A stretch of 64,000 nt of DNA from an uncultured Lachnospiraceae bacterium (GTDB lineage Bacteria; Bacillota; Clostridia; Lachnospirales; Lachnospiraceae). How positions within the stretch are numbered: the first letter of the stretch is position 1; each line of letters starts with the position of its first letter. This document shows positions 18,078 to 28,135 of this stretch, one piece after another. The translations under genes and the position numbers were made by a program. The stretch is from NCBI GenBank assembly GCA_910587295.1, contig CAJULP010000005.1:20984-84983 (forward strand). Direction: 5' to 3'. The notes below the pieces were generated by a model. The model saw nothing but the letters and a program-made list of their open reading frames with translations. It was not told the DNA's origin and did not search any database.

Positions 18078-19497
18078 TGTATCGGTTTTTGATTGTTGAC
18101 GATGAGATAGTAGAACGTCAAGCCATCCGTTTTTTGCTGCAACAACATAATTTTCAATTTGAACTTCAGGAAGCATCTAATGGCAGGGACGCATTAAAAC
18201 TTCTATCCGAGACACAATATGACATATTGTTTACGGACATTCAAATGCCTTTTTTGAATGGTATTTTGCTTGCCAATCTTTAAAACCCATTAATGACGAG
18301 GAGTTCGTAAAAACTATCTCTGACGTGTTGGAGCGGATTCGGGCCCTGGAACATTTTAATAATAGGAAAAAGGCAGCGGACGAGCTTACCAGAAACCATA
18401 TTTTTTATCAGCTGATTAATAGTACTGACATCGCTCAACTTATGGCACAGTACCCACAATTGGATTTTTCTTTTGTTTTCGACTGTCACCGGCTATTCCT
18501 GATTCAACTGGAAAAAGATTTTTTCTTCCCGGCCCCATTTACGGATATCCTTCCTAAAGACAGTTATCTGGTTAACCTAAACCCCGCACAGAATCTGTTG
18601 TTTTTTGCAGGAGCAAGACATCATCTTCCCTGGTACCAGAACCTTGCGGACAAAATGCGTTCCTACATGATAAAGGAGTACGGCATTAACGCAAGAATTG
18701 CAATGAGCCAGCCCATTACCCATCCAAAAGATCTCCCGGCCGCTTTCAAAGAAATGGAACAGTATCTGATGGATCAGTTTTTCTTCTCAAAAAACACTCT
18801 GCTTAGCGCAGAAATACCAGCGCCCGATATTACGGAGACTGTTCCGGAGACAGACGATACCCTCCTTAAAGACATACAGACAGCCATTGGGTTAAAAGAC
18901 GCATTTAGTGTGGAAAAAAATCTTTCCCTCCTGCTGGACTCCTGTAAAAAAAGGCCTAATGTCTCCTATATTTACTTCCGTTTTTTATGTACCAACATAC
19001 TAAAACTGTTGCTGGACGGCCTTGCGGAAAATTCTGGCCGTTCCTTTGAATCATATGCCCATTTAATCTATCAGTCAAAGCACATATCCGAAATTGAGGC
19101 ATTACTGCTCCCTCTGGTAAAACGGTTATCCGCAAAGCTTGAAAAAGAACAAGACGCACCCAATTATGCTCTCTGTATGGTGAAACAGTACATTCACAAA
19201 CATTACGGCGAAGACTTAAGTCTTGACATTCTGGCAAAAGAGGTTTATCTGACACCGCACTACTTAAGCGCATTGTTCATCGAAGAAACCGGATGCGGCA
19301 TCAACCGCTATATCAAAAATGTCCGCATGGAAAAAGCAAAAGATTTGTTGCTGCATACAAACTTGAAAATTAATGATATTTGCCGACAAGTAGGTTATTC
19401 CAATCTGTCTTACTTTTGCAAAAGCTTTGCGGAAGAATTTGGAACCACGCCAAATAATTACCGTAATTCTACCTCCGCCGAAAGGAAACCAAAGTAA
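18078..19497 (+). pseudogene. YesN-type AraC response regulator with half its receiver deleted
   Basis: ATG 18078 follows GAAAGGAG and reads FLIVDDEIVERQAIRFLL to DILFTDIQMPFLNGI, which includes the phospho-acceptor aspartate, then stops at 18283. A different frame resumes at KPINDEEFVKTISDVLERI (from 18283), the normal sequence after the conserved receiver lysine. About 40-45 residues between are missing and the join is out of frame. The rest is complete, including the AraC DNA-binding domain (EDLSLDILAKEVYLTPHYLS, KINDICRQVGYSNLSYFCKS) at 19150-19480. A TTG start near 18325 could still give a receiver-less regulator. It once worked with the kinase that follows. Confidence 0.8.
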
Positions 19498-19498
19498 A

Positions 19499-21208
19499 AT
19501 GGCGTCACTCATAAAAAATTTAAAATTCCAGAAAAAAATAATTTTTGTGTGCCTGTTGACCAGTTTTGTTCCAGTAATTTTACTGGGATATTTCTGCTAT
19601 CATCAAATTCAGTCCTTACTGATCGAGCGTGAACGAACCGCCCTGGCCGATACCTTAAAACAAGAGGGCTACGCACTACGTTCCCGGCTCAATGACTATG
19701 AATCCACAATGAACCATCTCATATGGAATGAAAACATCCTTAAGCTCCTGAACCAAACCTACGACAATAATTTTGATATGTATATTGCTTATCGCGATAC
19801 CATCGACCCGTTATTTTTCACTATGCGGGCCTTAAATCCCAACATTGAGACTATCACCATTTATACAGACCTCAACATTTATCCTCATGGAAAATCACTC
19901 CTTCCCCTGCATCAAATAGAAAATACTGTCTGGTACCCTAAGGTCTGCAATAATTATAAAACTGCATTTGTTACAAATTCCGATCAGGATGATTTATTCC
20001 TTGTCTGCCAATTTTACAATATTCAACATGGATATACTGCGTTTCTTAAGTTGAATATCAATTACGGCCTTACCTTCGCCCCACTCTCAACCTTATATGA
20101 AAATTCCTATGGTATTTTAATTGTGGATGAAGACGCTGCGCCTATCTTCCAATTTCAGACACAAGACATGCAGGAGCTCGGCCTGTCACCCCAGAGACTT
20201 ATCGAAGCCGCACAAACCAACGTGCCGGAAAAAGATTTTATCATGGAAGCCCTTCCGGATTTGACTCAGGGTTGGAGCGTCTACCTTTACCGCCCTGTAT
20301 ACGCTATATCCTCTCCGGCACAAATCATCCTTCAAACCGTACTTATTATCATTGTATTTTGTATTCTCTGGGTGATTTTAGTAAGCTCCGTTTTATCCAA
20401 CACCATAGTCCGCCCTCTAAAAGAGCTTATGTCCGACATCGAAAATATGGAACAGGGAACCTTTACCGTAACTGTATCTTACGATTCCCGTGATGAAATC
20501 GGCTGCCTGATCCAGCGATTCAAAAGTATGAACCAACAAATGAACCATCTGGTAAATGAAATCCTCCGTGGAAAAATCCTCCAAAAGGACTATGAGATGC
20601 GGGCTCTCCAGGCTCAGATCAACCCACATTTTCTCTACAACACTCTATCCTTGATTAACAGCCACGCTATCCTTTCCGGCCAAAAAGAAATCGGACAAAT
20701 GGCACAATTTCTATCCACCTTTTACCGTACCACGCTGAATAAAGGGCAGAACATGACGTCCGTGAAAAACGAGCTGGAAAATGTCCGCTCTTATGTCGGC
20801 ATCCAGCTTTTAATGCATTCGAATTCCTTCACGGTACGTTATCATATTGCGGAGGAAATCCTGCCTCTGTCTATGATAAACCTGCTCCTGCAGCCATTAG
20901 TGGAAAACGCCATTATCCATGGCATTGACCACCGCACGAAGCAGGACTCCCCAGGCCTGCTTGAAATTACCGGACAACTTTCCGAAGGCAATCTTGTTTT
21001 CCGGGTTACTGATAACGGAGCCGGTATTCCTTCCGCCCGGCTGGAACATATTTTATCCTGGAATTCCAAAGGCTATGGCGTGCAAAATGTCCATAACCGG
21101 GTACGGCTTTCCCACGGGAGCCCTTACGGATTAAGCTATCAAAGCCAGACGGGTATCGGAACCACCGTAACTTTAACACTTCCGGCTCAGCCCTCTCACC
21201 ATCCGTAA
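19499..21208 (+). CDS. YesM-type sensor histidine kinase
   Basis: A 569-residue membrane kinase. Helix one at about 12-35, an extracytoplasmic domain, helix two near 290-315 (QTVLIIIVFCILWVILV), a HAMP linker, then the His_kinase box INPHFLYNTLSLI near 385 with the acceptor histidine, and a C-terminal ATPase (LVENAIIHG, DNGAGIP). The ATG follows the damaged regulator stop by one base, so the pair was one operon. The kinase is intact although its natural partner has lost half its receiver. It converges with the ABC importer genes, whose sugar it probably sensed. Confidence 0.9.
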   Translation: MASLIKNLKFQKKIIFVCLLTSFVPVILLGYFCYHQIQSLLIERERTALADTLKQEGYALRSRLNDYESTMNHLIWNENILKLLNQTYDNNFDMYIAYRDTIDPLFFTMRALNPNIETITIYTDLNIYPHGKSLLPLHQIENTVWYPKVCNNYKTAFVTNSDQDDLFLVCQFYNIQHGYTAFLKLNINYGLTFAPLSTLYENSYGILIVDEDAAPIFQFQTQDMQELGLSPQRLIEAAQTNVPEKDFIMEALPDLTQGWSVYLYRPVYAISSPAQIILQTVLIIIVFCILWVILVSSVLSNTIVRPLKELMSDIENMEQGTFTVTVSYDSRDEIGCLIQRFKSMNQQMNHLVNEILRGKILQKDYEMRALQAQINPHFLYNTLSLINSHAILSGQKEIGQMAQFLSTFYRTTLNKGQNMTSVKNELENVRSYVGIQLLMHSNSFTVRYHIAEEILPLSMINLLLQPLVENAIIHGIDHRTKQDSPGLLEITGQLSEGNLVFRVTDNGAGIPSARLEHILSWNSKGYGVQNVHNRVRLSHGSPYGLSYQSQTGIGTTVTLTLPAQPSHHP

Positions 21209-21213
21209 CAAAA

Positions 21214-22107
21214 TCACTCCTTCACGGCGCCTAATACCATACCGCTGATCAGGTATTTTTGTAACAGTGGATAGATGAAAAGCAGTGGCACGACCGCCAC
21301 CACAATTTTAGCCGCATTCAAGTTCTTATTGGAAACCGCCATGGCATCTTTCAGGGCTTCCGCACCGGCTCCACCACGAACCAACTCCGCAATATTAATA
21401 TTTAAGGACTGTACATAGGTCATCAGGGGATAATTTCTAATTTTTGTCATGTAGATAAGCCCGCCGAAAAAGTCATTCCAGTTCCAGACAATGGAAAAAA
21501 GCGCCACTGTTGCCAATACCGGCTTAGAGCAGGGAATAAATATTTTCAACAGGATGAAAAAGGGATTTGCCCCATCAATAACAGCCGCCTCCTCAATGGA
21601 TTTCGGAATTCCAATAAAAAAATTCATCACAAGAATCACGTTAAAAGTAGTCACCGATCCCGGCAATATCAATGCCCAAACCGTATTTAGAAGATGCAGG
21701 TTTTTAATAAGCATGTAATTCGGAATCATACCGCCGCTAAAGAGCATTGCAAACAGTAGAAGATTCATGTAAATATCCCTTCCCTTAAACTCATACTTTG
21801 ATTTTGACAGTGGATAAGCCAGCAGCACCGTGGTCGTGATATTAATAGCAAGCGCCACCACCACCCGAAAAACGGATATCCCAAAAGAACGCCAAAACTG
21901 GGCATCCTCCAAAATTATTTTATAAGCGGACAGAGTAAATTCTACCGGCCACACCCCTACTCGGTTTCCAGATACCGCCAGGCTGCTGCTAAAGGATATA
22001 CACACCACGTTCCAAAGCGGAAAAAAACATAAAATCCCCAATAAAATCACAATTATATGTATAACACTTATCCGAATGCGCGATTCAATACTTTTATTCT
22101 CAATCAT
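21214..22107 (-). CDS. Carbohydrate ABC permease, LplC/YtcP family
   Basis: A 297-residue inner-membrane permease of the CUT1 group with six predicted helices. The EAA loop is EEAAVIDGANPFFILLKIF near residues 180-200 and the protein ends GMVLGAVKE, as is usual for LplC proteins. Last gene of the importer operon (lipoprotein, LplB-type permease, LplC-type permease); the stop is only 5 bases from the convergent kinase stop. No ATPase gene is present, as is normal for this class, which shares an MsmK-like ATPase encoded elsewhere. Confidence 0.92.
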   Translation of the reverse strand: MIENKSIESRIRISVIHIIVILLGILCFFPLWNVVCISFSSSLAVSGNRVGVWPVEFTLSAYKIILEDAQFWRSFGISVFRVVVALAINITTTVLLAYPLSKSKYEFKGRDIYMNLLLFAMLFSGGMIPNYMLIKNLHLLNTVWALILPGSVTTFNVILVMNFFIGIPKSIEEAAVIDGANPFFILLKIFIPCSKPVLATVALFSIVWNWNDFFGGLIYMTKIRNYPLMTYVQSLNINIAELVRGGAGAEALKDAMAVSNKNLNAAKIVVAVVPLLFIYPLLQKYLISGMVLGAVKE

Positions 22108-22119
22108 ACTGACACCCTC

Positions 22120-23049
22120 CTAAAAAATACTGCGTCTGGTAGTTTTCTTAGACAGCCAGTTGACGCTCAGCATCAATACCATGCCGACCACGGATTTGAA
22201 AAGCCCAACCGCTGTTCCAAAGCCATACTCCCGGTTGATCAATCCAACCCGGTATACGTAAGTATCCAGAATATCCCCTGTTTCATACACCTTTGGGGAA
22301 TACAGGTTGTACACCTGGTCAAAACCCCCGTTTAAAATACCGGTTACATTGATGGCTGCCATCATCATGATAATGGGCAGCATGGCAGGCAAGGTCACGT
22401 GCCATACCCTCCTCCACCAACTTGCCCCATCAACAGCCGCTGCCTCATGCAGATTCGGATCCACTGCAGTGATAGCCGCCAGATAAACGATCGAATTATA
22501 TCCAAATTCTTTCCATACATCAGTTCCAATCAGCAAGGGCTGAAACAGGCTGTTACTGCCCAGAAAATTCGCTTTTTCTAATCCCAGACCGGATAACAGG
22601 CTATTTACCATACCGTCCAGATTAAATAGATTCGAGACAACAGACGCAAGTATAACCCAGGACAAAAAATGCGGCAGGTAGACAATCGTCTGCACACTCT
22701 TTTTCAACCATCTTACTCTGATTTCATTTAATAGAATGGCAAAAATAATTGCCACCAAAGTTCCCAGAACAATTTTACCCAGCGCAATTGTCAGAGTATT
22801 CCTTATCAACAACGTAATATCCCTATTGGAAAATAATTCTTTAAAGTGCTTTAAACCAACCCATTTTGAACCGGAAATTCCTTTTGCAGGCACAAAGTTC
22901 TGAAAAGCCATGATAATTCCTGTCATGGGAATATAAGAAAAAATAAGCAGCAATATCATTCCCGGCATCATCATGATATGATAATAGGTTTGGGAAACCC
23001 ACTTTCTCTGCCTTTTTCCGGTCTGTTTGCTCATAGCTATCTGTTTCAT
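22120..23049 (-). CDS. Carbohydrate ABC permease, LplB family
   Basis: A 309-residue permease with a basic cytoplasmic N-terminus, a first helix MMPGMILLLIFSYIPMTGII, and the EAA motif HEAAAVDGASWWRRVWHV near residue 205. The family is the partner of LplC-type permeases for oligosaccharide import. It precedes its partner by 12 bases. Between it and the lipoprotein gene is a hairpin (23077-23125). Confidence 0.92.
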   Translation of the reverse strand: MKQIAMSKQTGKRQRKWVSQTYYHIMMMPGMILLLIFSYIPMTGIIMAFQNFVPAKGISGSKWVGLKHFKELFSNRDITLLIRNTLTIALGKIVLGTLVAIIFAILLNEIRVRWLKKSVQTIVYLPHFLSWVILASVVSNLFNLDGMVNSLLSGLGLEKANFLGSNSLFQPLLIGTDVWKEFGYNSIVYLAAITAVDPNLHEAAAVDGASWWRRVWHVTLPAMLPIIMMMAAINVTGILNGGFDQVYNLYSPKVYETGDILDTYVYRVGLINREYGFGTAVGLFKSVVGMVLMLSVNWLSKKTTRRSIF

Positions 23050-23076
23050 ACACTCTCCTTTTGCTTTTAATGCGGA

Positions 23077-23125
23077 AGAAGCTATTGCAAAGGAATACCT
23101 TCCTATCCATTTTGCAACAGCTTCT
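23077..23125 (-). terminator. Hairpin between the lipoprotein and permease genes
   Basis: AGAAGCT (23077-23083) with AGCTTCT (23119-23125) forms the outer stem, one mismatched pair follows, and TTGCAAA/TTTGCAA continues it, with a further inner stem. Such structures often make the binding protein more abundant than the permeases by partial termination or 3' end protection. Confidence 0.55.
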
Positions 23126-23145
23126 CCAATACCTATACCATCCTG

Positions 23146-24852
23146 TTACCGCACTTTTTCCGCCAGCTCCTCAGCGATTTTTGCCCCGCCAATTTCCATC
23201 CATTCTTCCACAAAAGAATCAAACCCATCCACGGAAAGTTCACCAGTAATTATTTTAATATATGTTTCTTCTTCCAGCTTATCCAAATCCGCCTTTTTAC
23301 TGTTCATGGTTTCCGTGTTTCCCAAATAGAGCGGGGATACATAACGAATCAGTTCCTGTTCATTTAGCTCTACCACGGTTTTAATACCCTTCATACACCA
23401 TTCATAGTTGCCAAGCTCCTCCGGGCTTAACGCGGCAGGATCCTTCTGATATCGTTCTACCGCATCAATGTCAGCCAAAATACGTGGGTTTCTTATATCT
23501 TCCCGCATAATGTCACCGTTAAGATAGTCACGGACGCCAATATAGCGGGATGTCCAGTCATCCGCCGGATAATTCGCCATTGTCACCGGATCAAAATAGT
23601 CTATCACAGTACCAGCTACCACATATTCATACAAAACAGAATTTTCTTCTGCCAAATTAGGATTTCCAGTAATGTCTCTTATTATATTTGCAAATTTCAA
23701 GACCAGCTCCGGGTGCTCATAATCCTTTCTCGCAACCACCCAACGGTTTACCGAATTATAATAAGGCGTGACAGCATATCCTTCTCCGGTATCCAGCGCA
23801 TAGGCATTAAAGCGGGCGTCGGGGTTTGCCGCATACACGTTAGTGAACATCCATGCCGGGCAGCTCATTTCTCCAAAAACAATTCCCAATTGCCCATTTA
23901 CCATCAATTCAATGATATCATCCCATGTTCTGGTGCCATATTGCGGATCCAAAATCCCTTTCTGAAACATATCTGCCCACCAGGCCAGAGCGTCTTTTGC
24001 TTCCGGCAGTGTGGAACCACTGTATATCGAACCGTCTTCGCCTTGCAGCCATTTTCGGTTGAAAGCCCCAAAGGAATTATTGACCACGCTGATGGACGCA
24101 TCTGCATCCTCCGTGATGTTAGGAATAATTGAAAACCCTACCGGATTTCCTGATTCCCCAGGATCAGCCTCTATAAATTTTCTTGCCAGTTCCTCCAATT
24201 CCTCTCTGGTGATCAGATTGTTTCCGTCTTCGTCAACGGTAACTCCCAAAGCTTCCACCCAATCCTGACGGATCCAAACCAGACTTTCCAATTCCGGTGA
24301 GCAGCGAGGCAGAGCCATAAGCTTTCCGCCATAAGTTGCCCGATCCAGCACAGAGTAATTATAAGCATCATACATCGCTTTTAAGTCATCACTCGCATAA
24401 TCTTCATAAATTTCCGTCAAATCTGCCACTAATTCATTTTCTACCAGTTCATCCAGTGTATTTCTATCATAAATCGTAAAAATGTCCGGAAGTTCCTCAC
24501 CGGCAATTGCCAAAGAAAGCTGCTGACCATAATCCGTACTATTGGCAGCCTCTATCACATAGGTGTATTCCACATTCAAGGTATCTTTAATATGAGTTCT
24601 GATTGCATTTTCTTCGTGACTGCCGCCGTCCGGCCCCACTTTACCCGGTTCTATTGGTCTTCCAATTTCAACTTGGAGAGTTTCCGCATACGCCCCAAAG
24701 GGATCTTGTGCTTCAACTTTCGTTTCGTCTCCGGGCACAATACTATCTCCGCTATTTTCTTCCTTCCCTTTGCCGCAAGCAGCCATGACTATTGCCATAA
24801 CAATAATAAGCGCCATAGCTATCATTCGTTTCCACAACTTTTTTGTAATCAT
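23146..24852 (-). CDS. Sugar-binding lipoprotein of the GH20 locus importer
   Basis: A 568-residue extracellular solute-binding protein. The signal peptide (residues 1-25, basic start then a hydrophobic run) ends in a lipobox with Cys26. A long acidic linker follows, then a binding domain rich in Trp and Tyr; length and layout match LplA-type binding proteins. ATG 24852 has GGAGGG at 5-6 bases; the in-frame start at 24999 would place 49 unrelated residues in front of the signal and is rejected. The substrate is probably an N-acetylhexosamine-containing oligosaccharide, judging from the GH20 enzyme in the locus (inference). Confidence 0.9.
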   Translation of the reverse strand: MITKKLWKRMIAMALIIVMAIVMAACGKGKEENSGDSIVPGDETKVEAQDPFGAYAETLQVEIGRPIEPGKVGPDGGSHEENAIRTHIKDTLNVEYTYVIEAANSTDYGQQLSLAIAGEELPDIFTIYDRNTLDELVENELVADLTEIYEDYASDDLKAMYDAYNYSVLDRATYGGKLMALPRCSPELESLVWIRQDWVEALGVTVDEDGNNLITREELEELARKFIEADPGESGNPVGFSIIPNITEDADASISVVNNSFGAFNRKWLQGEDGSIYSGSTLPEAKDALAWWADMFQKGILDPQYGTRTWDDIIELMVNGQLGIVFGEMSCPAWMFTNVYAANPDARFNAYALDTGEGYAVTPYYNSVNRWVVARKDYEHPELVLKFANIIRDITGNPNLAEENSVLYEYVVAGTVIDYFDPVTMANYPADDWTSRYIGVRDYLNGDIMREDIRNPRILADIDAVERYQKDPAALSPEELGNYEWCMKGIKTVVELNEQELIRYVSPLYLGNTETMNSKKADLDKLEEETYIKIITGELSVDGFDSFVEEWMEIGGAKIAEELAEKVR

Positions 24853-24905
24853 TGTTTCCCTCCTTTTTAAACGTGTAATCATTATATTTGTATTTTGATA
24901 ACATA

Positions 24906-25952
24906 TTATGCATACCACTTGGCATAGCGCTCCATGGCATCCATAAGAGCCTCCATATTTTTCATGGGCATCCCCGGATACATGCCATACACCATACATA
25001 AACCGCCTTCAGGCGCCGCCAGCATTTCCACTTCATCACGAATCAGCCGATCGACCTCCTGTGGTGTTCCAAAGCAAGTAATTTTCTGCCGGTCAATATC
25101 AAGGTCAATACATACCTTGCCTTTGAGATTTTCCTTGATCCAATCAATTCCATTCACCTGATCCTGCAAATTTATGACAGAAACCCCACTGTCCATCAAG
25201 TCATTTGCCAAAAGCCGAATGTCGCCGTCGGAGTGCATATGTACCGGAATGTCCTTCTCCCTGGCAAGCTTAATCATCCTGCTATAGCTTGGCTTAATAA
25301 ACTCACGGAACTGCCGGGGAGACAGCATAGGCCCTGTCTGCATCCCTAAATCCTCCGGCAGGCAAAACAGGTCAACACCAATATCAAGATATCGTTTTAT
25401 AATCTCCATGTTAAAAGATTCCAGTTTCTCGATCAAATCCCACAAGAGCGGTTCCTCATCCACCATATCCATTAATAAATTCTCATATCCTCGTATATCA
25501 CAAAGCTGGAGAAAAGTATGACCATGCCGCAGGCCTGCTTCTACAAATTCCCCCCGGTCTCGTTTAAGACGCAGCCTTTCCCGCTCCCGCGCCCAGTCAA
25601 TCGGACCAATTCCCATCTGATGCTCCGGGTCAGGAAATACATAGGCGCCATATGCTTCCCAATCTTCCAGAGAATGTTTAACCACCGTACCGGTGATACC
25701 ATCATCCGCAGTAACCCACAAACATCCAAAATCATCAATATACGGCGTATCCTTTCTGGCACATCTGCCAAAATCAGGCGTATAAGGCAGATTTGGCCTT
25801 TTAAAATCCGGAAACAGCAACGGGTGCCTCTCTATCTGCTCTATTAACCATTCCTGCGGATAATGATGCCAACATGCATCATTGATAACAAAATTCATGG
25901 GAATGTAATCCGGTTTCTCAAAGAAAACTGCCCGGTACTTATTAGATTTCAT
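24906..25952 (-). CDS. UroD-like (uroporphyrinogen decarboxylase family) protein
   Basis: A 348-residue barrel protein of the superfamily that also holds the corrinoid methyltransferases MtaA and CmuC. Visible family segments are DDFGCLWVTADDG, LSPRQFREFIKPSYSRMI (about 218-235) and the HMHSDGDIRLL strand. In the zinc-dependent methyltransferases that strand carries H-x-C; here the cysteine position is Asp/Ser, so the standard zinc site is not evident. No corrinoid protein is nearby. It is the first gene of the importer direction, 54 bases before the lipoprotein, so it belongs to the glycan operon and is unlikely to make haem. Start chosen at ATG 25952 after AAGGAG; a TTG 3 bases earlier is possible. 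Confidence 0.8.
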   Translation of the reverse strand: MKSNKYRAVFFEKPDYIPMNFVINDACWHHYPQEWLIEQIERHPLLFPDFKRPNLPYTPDFGRCARKDTPYIDDFGCLWVTADDGITGTVVKHSLEDWEAYGAYVFPDPEHQMGIGPIDWARERERLRLKRDRGEFVEAGLRHGHTFLQLCDIRGYENLLMDMVDEEPLLWDLIEKLESFNMEIIKRYLDIGVDLFCLPEDLGMQTGPMLSPRQFREFIKPSYSRMIKLAREKDIPVHMHSDGDIRLLANDLMDSGVSVINLQDQVNGIDWIKENLKGKVCIDLDIDRQKITCFGTPQEVDRLIRDEVEMLAAPEGGLCMVYGMYPGMPMKNMEALMDAMERYAKWYA

Positions 25953-26069
25953 CAAACGATTTTCTCCTTTCGAATTTCCTTTATGGTAAGTATATGGGAA
26001 AATAAAAAAGGAATATAGAATAGTTTTTCCCTATCTACAAAAATTTTTCCCGTAATGTTGCATAATCCG

Positions 26070-26098
26070 TTGTATTTAAAATTCAAATTTTATATATT
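26070..26098 (+). promoter_or_regulatory. Probable promoter of the GH20 gene
   Basis: TTGTAT and TATATT separated by 17 bases, ending 38 bases before the ATG at 26137. The 184-base interval between the two divergent starts is AT-rich and must contain the operator for the locus. Confidence 0.5.
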
Positions 26099-26136
26099 TA
26101 ATCTCACAAACTAACATTCACATAAGGAGGACTACT

Positions 26137-27993
26137 ATGTATCTGCTACCCAACCCCCAAGAATTGAATTACAAGGATGGCAATTTTCTTACCAGCTACA
26201 ATACCCGAATTGTGATCGACCCACGAATCAGGGAATGTAACGTAATCCCTGCGTCCTTACTTCAGAAATGTATAACGCAGTGGACCGGCCTAACGCTAGC
26301 TATCATAAAGGGCACACCGGAAACAGGTGACATCTTTCTGACACTGTTACCAGAATATAATGACCAAGGATATCAACTTACTATATCAGAAAAAAATATT
26401 TTCCTGGACGGAAAAGATTATGCCGGAGTTCTGTATGGTGTACAAACTTTATGCCAAATCGTAGAGCAATGCGGCGGTATACTTCCCTGCCTGGAAATCA
26501 CGGACTTTCCTAATCTGATGCACCGGGGATATTACCTTGACCAAACCCGGGGACGTGTCCTGAAACTGGAAAACCTAAAAAAAACCGCAGACTTCCTCTG
26601 CCGCTATAAAATTAATGAATTCCAACTTTACATCGAACACACCTACCTTTTTCGCGGTTCCTCCGAGATGTGGCGGGATGAAACACCCCTCACCGCTCAG
26701 GAAATCATGGAACTTGATGCTTATTGCCGGGAGCGATGCATAGAACTGATTCCCTCTCTGGCAAGCTTCGGCCATTTATATAACCTGCTTTCTACCAAAA
26801 GCCACGGAACCCTGTGTGAGCTTACCGATTCCGAAAAGCAACCCTTTTCCTATATCGATCGAATGGATCACCATACCATAAATGTAACTGACGAACGGGC
26901 TCTTCCGCTGATCATAGATCGCTTTACAGAATACATGGCACTATTTTCTTCCGACAAATTTAATATCTGCGCAGATGAGACCTTTGATCTCGGAAAAGGC
27001 CGCACAAAACCTCTTGCAGATAAAAAAGGCGTACATCGCATTTATATTGACTTTGTGAGAAACCTCTGTGAATTTTTGGTAGAAAAAGGGAAAATTCCTA
27101 TGTTCTGGGGAGATATTATCTGCGCTAAACCTGATTTAATCCATGAGCTTCCAGCCGAAACCATCTGTCTGACTTGGGGATATGCCGCTGACCAAAACGA
27201 CGAGCAATGCCGCAAAATGGCACAGGCCGGTGCAACACAATATCTTTGTTCAGGAATTTGCGGTTGGAATGAATGGATTCCTCAATTAGAAACTTCTTAT
27301 CAAAATATCACGAGAATGTGTTCCTATGCAGAAAGGTATGGAGCGACAGGTCTTTTAAATACCGACTGGGGTGACTTCGGCCACATTAACCATCCGGATC
27401 ATTCTTTACCTGGCATAATTTACGGAGCAGCATTTTCCTGGAACAACGACCCAATCCCTTTCGAAGAAATCAATCGGCAGATTTCTATGATTGAATTCAA
27501 GGATCGTTCCGGGCAATTTGTAAATATTTTGACAAAAGCTCCGAAAAACAGCCTGTTTGGCTGGCCTAAAGCTATCATATATTACGAAACCTTGGCACTT
27601 GGGGAACAAAATTTAAATGTCCTAGAATATGTGAAGTCACTTGCCAATGAAAATCTAATCCAAAAGGCCAATGATACGCTTACCGAAATCTGCAGACAAT
27701 TAAAGAAAAATACAGTAAATATGGATAGCAGCGCTCGGTCATTGATCGCCAGTTATCTGATCGCAATAGAAGGCATCCAGATTTTTAATGAAATCGGATC
27801 AGCCATAGCATTCGGCAGGGAAGATTTTGCGCTTGCCGCCCGGCTGGAAACCTGGTATATGTCTTATAAAGAATTATGGCGCGAAAACAGCCGGGAAGGA
27901 GATCTCCACCATACCTCGGAGATTATCTTCTGGTATGCGGATTGTCTCCGCAATAGGAAAATAAGTAATATAAAACTCTATCCAGTAACTTAA
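26137..27993 (+). CDS. GH20-type beta-N-acetylhexosaminidase
   Basis: A 618-residue cytoplasmic enzyme; no signal peptide. An N-terminal GH20b-like domain (to about 120, ending in DYAGVLYGVQTL) precedes the barrel, which opens with HRGYYLDQTRGRVL. The catalytic pair is D280-E281 in CADETFDLGKG, the acid and the acetamido-orienting Asp of family 20. FWGDII and the C-terminal LLNTDWGDFGH strand follow. A cytoplasmic location implies that it acts on imported disaccharides. ATG 26137 has GGAGG at 7 bases. Divergent from the UroD-like/importer operon and ends at a strong terminator. Confidence 0.88.
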   Translation: MYLLPNPQELNYKDGNFLTSYNTRIVIDPRIRECNVIPASLLQKCITQWTGLTLAIIKGTPETGDIFLTLLPEYNDQGYQLTISEKNIFLDGKDYAGVLYGVQTLCQIVEQCGGILPCLEITDFPNLMHRGYYLDQTRGRVLKLENLKKTADFLCRYKINEFQLYIEHTYLFRGSSEMWRDETPLTAQEIMELDAYCRERCIELIPSLASFGHLYNLLSTKSHGTLCELTDSEKQPFSYIDRMDHHTINVTDERALPLIIDRFTEYMALFSSDKFNICADETFDLGKGRTKPLADKKGVHRIYIDFVRNLCEFLVEKGKIPMFWGDIICAKPDLIHELPAETICLTWGYAADQNDEQCRKMAQAGATQYLCSGICGWNEWIPQLETSYQNITRMCSYAERYGATGLLNTDWGDFGHINHPDHSLPGIIYGAAFSWNNDPIPFEEINRQISMIEFKDRSGQFVNILTKAPKNSLFGWPKAIIYYETLALGEQNLNVLEYVKSLANENLIQKANDTLTEICRQLKKNTVNMDSSARSLIASYLIAIEGIQIFNEIGSAIAFGREDFALAARLETWYMSYKELWRENSREGDLHHTSEIIFWYADCLRNRKISNIKLYPVT

Positions 27994-28093
27994 TACATAA
28001 TCATATCGGGCAGGAGACTGCCCATTAGTTGAGCAGTCGGCAGTTACGGTACTGTTTTTCATTTATTATATCCGAATTGAAATGTTTTTTAAC

Positions 28094-28121
28094 AAAAAGC
28101 GCCGCACATAGCGGCGCTTTT
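28094..28121. terminator. Bidirectional rho-independent terminator
   Basis: AAAGCGCCGC (28096-28105) and GCGGCGCTTT (28111-28120) form a perfect 10-bp stem with loop ACATA and A/T runs on both sides. It lies between the convergent GH20 and glgP genes and fits both transcripts. Confidence 0.92.
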
Positions 28122-28135
28122 CTAATTATTTTCGC

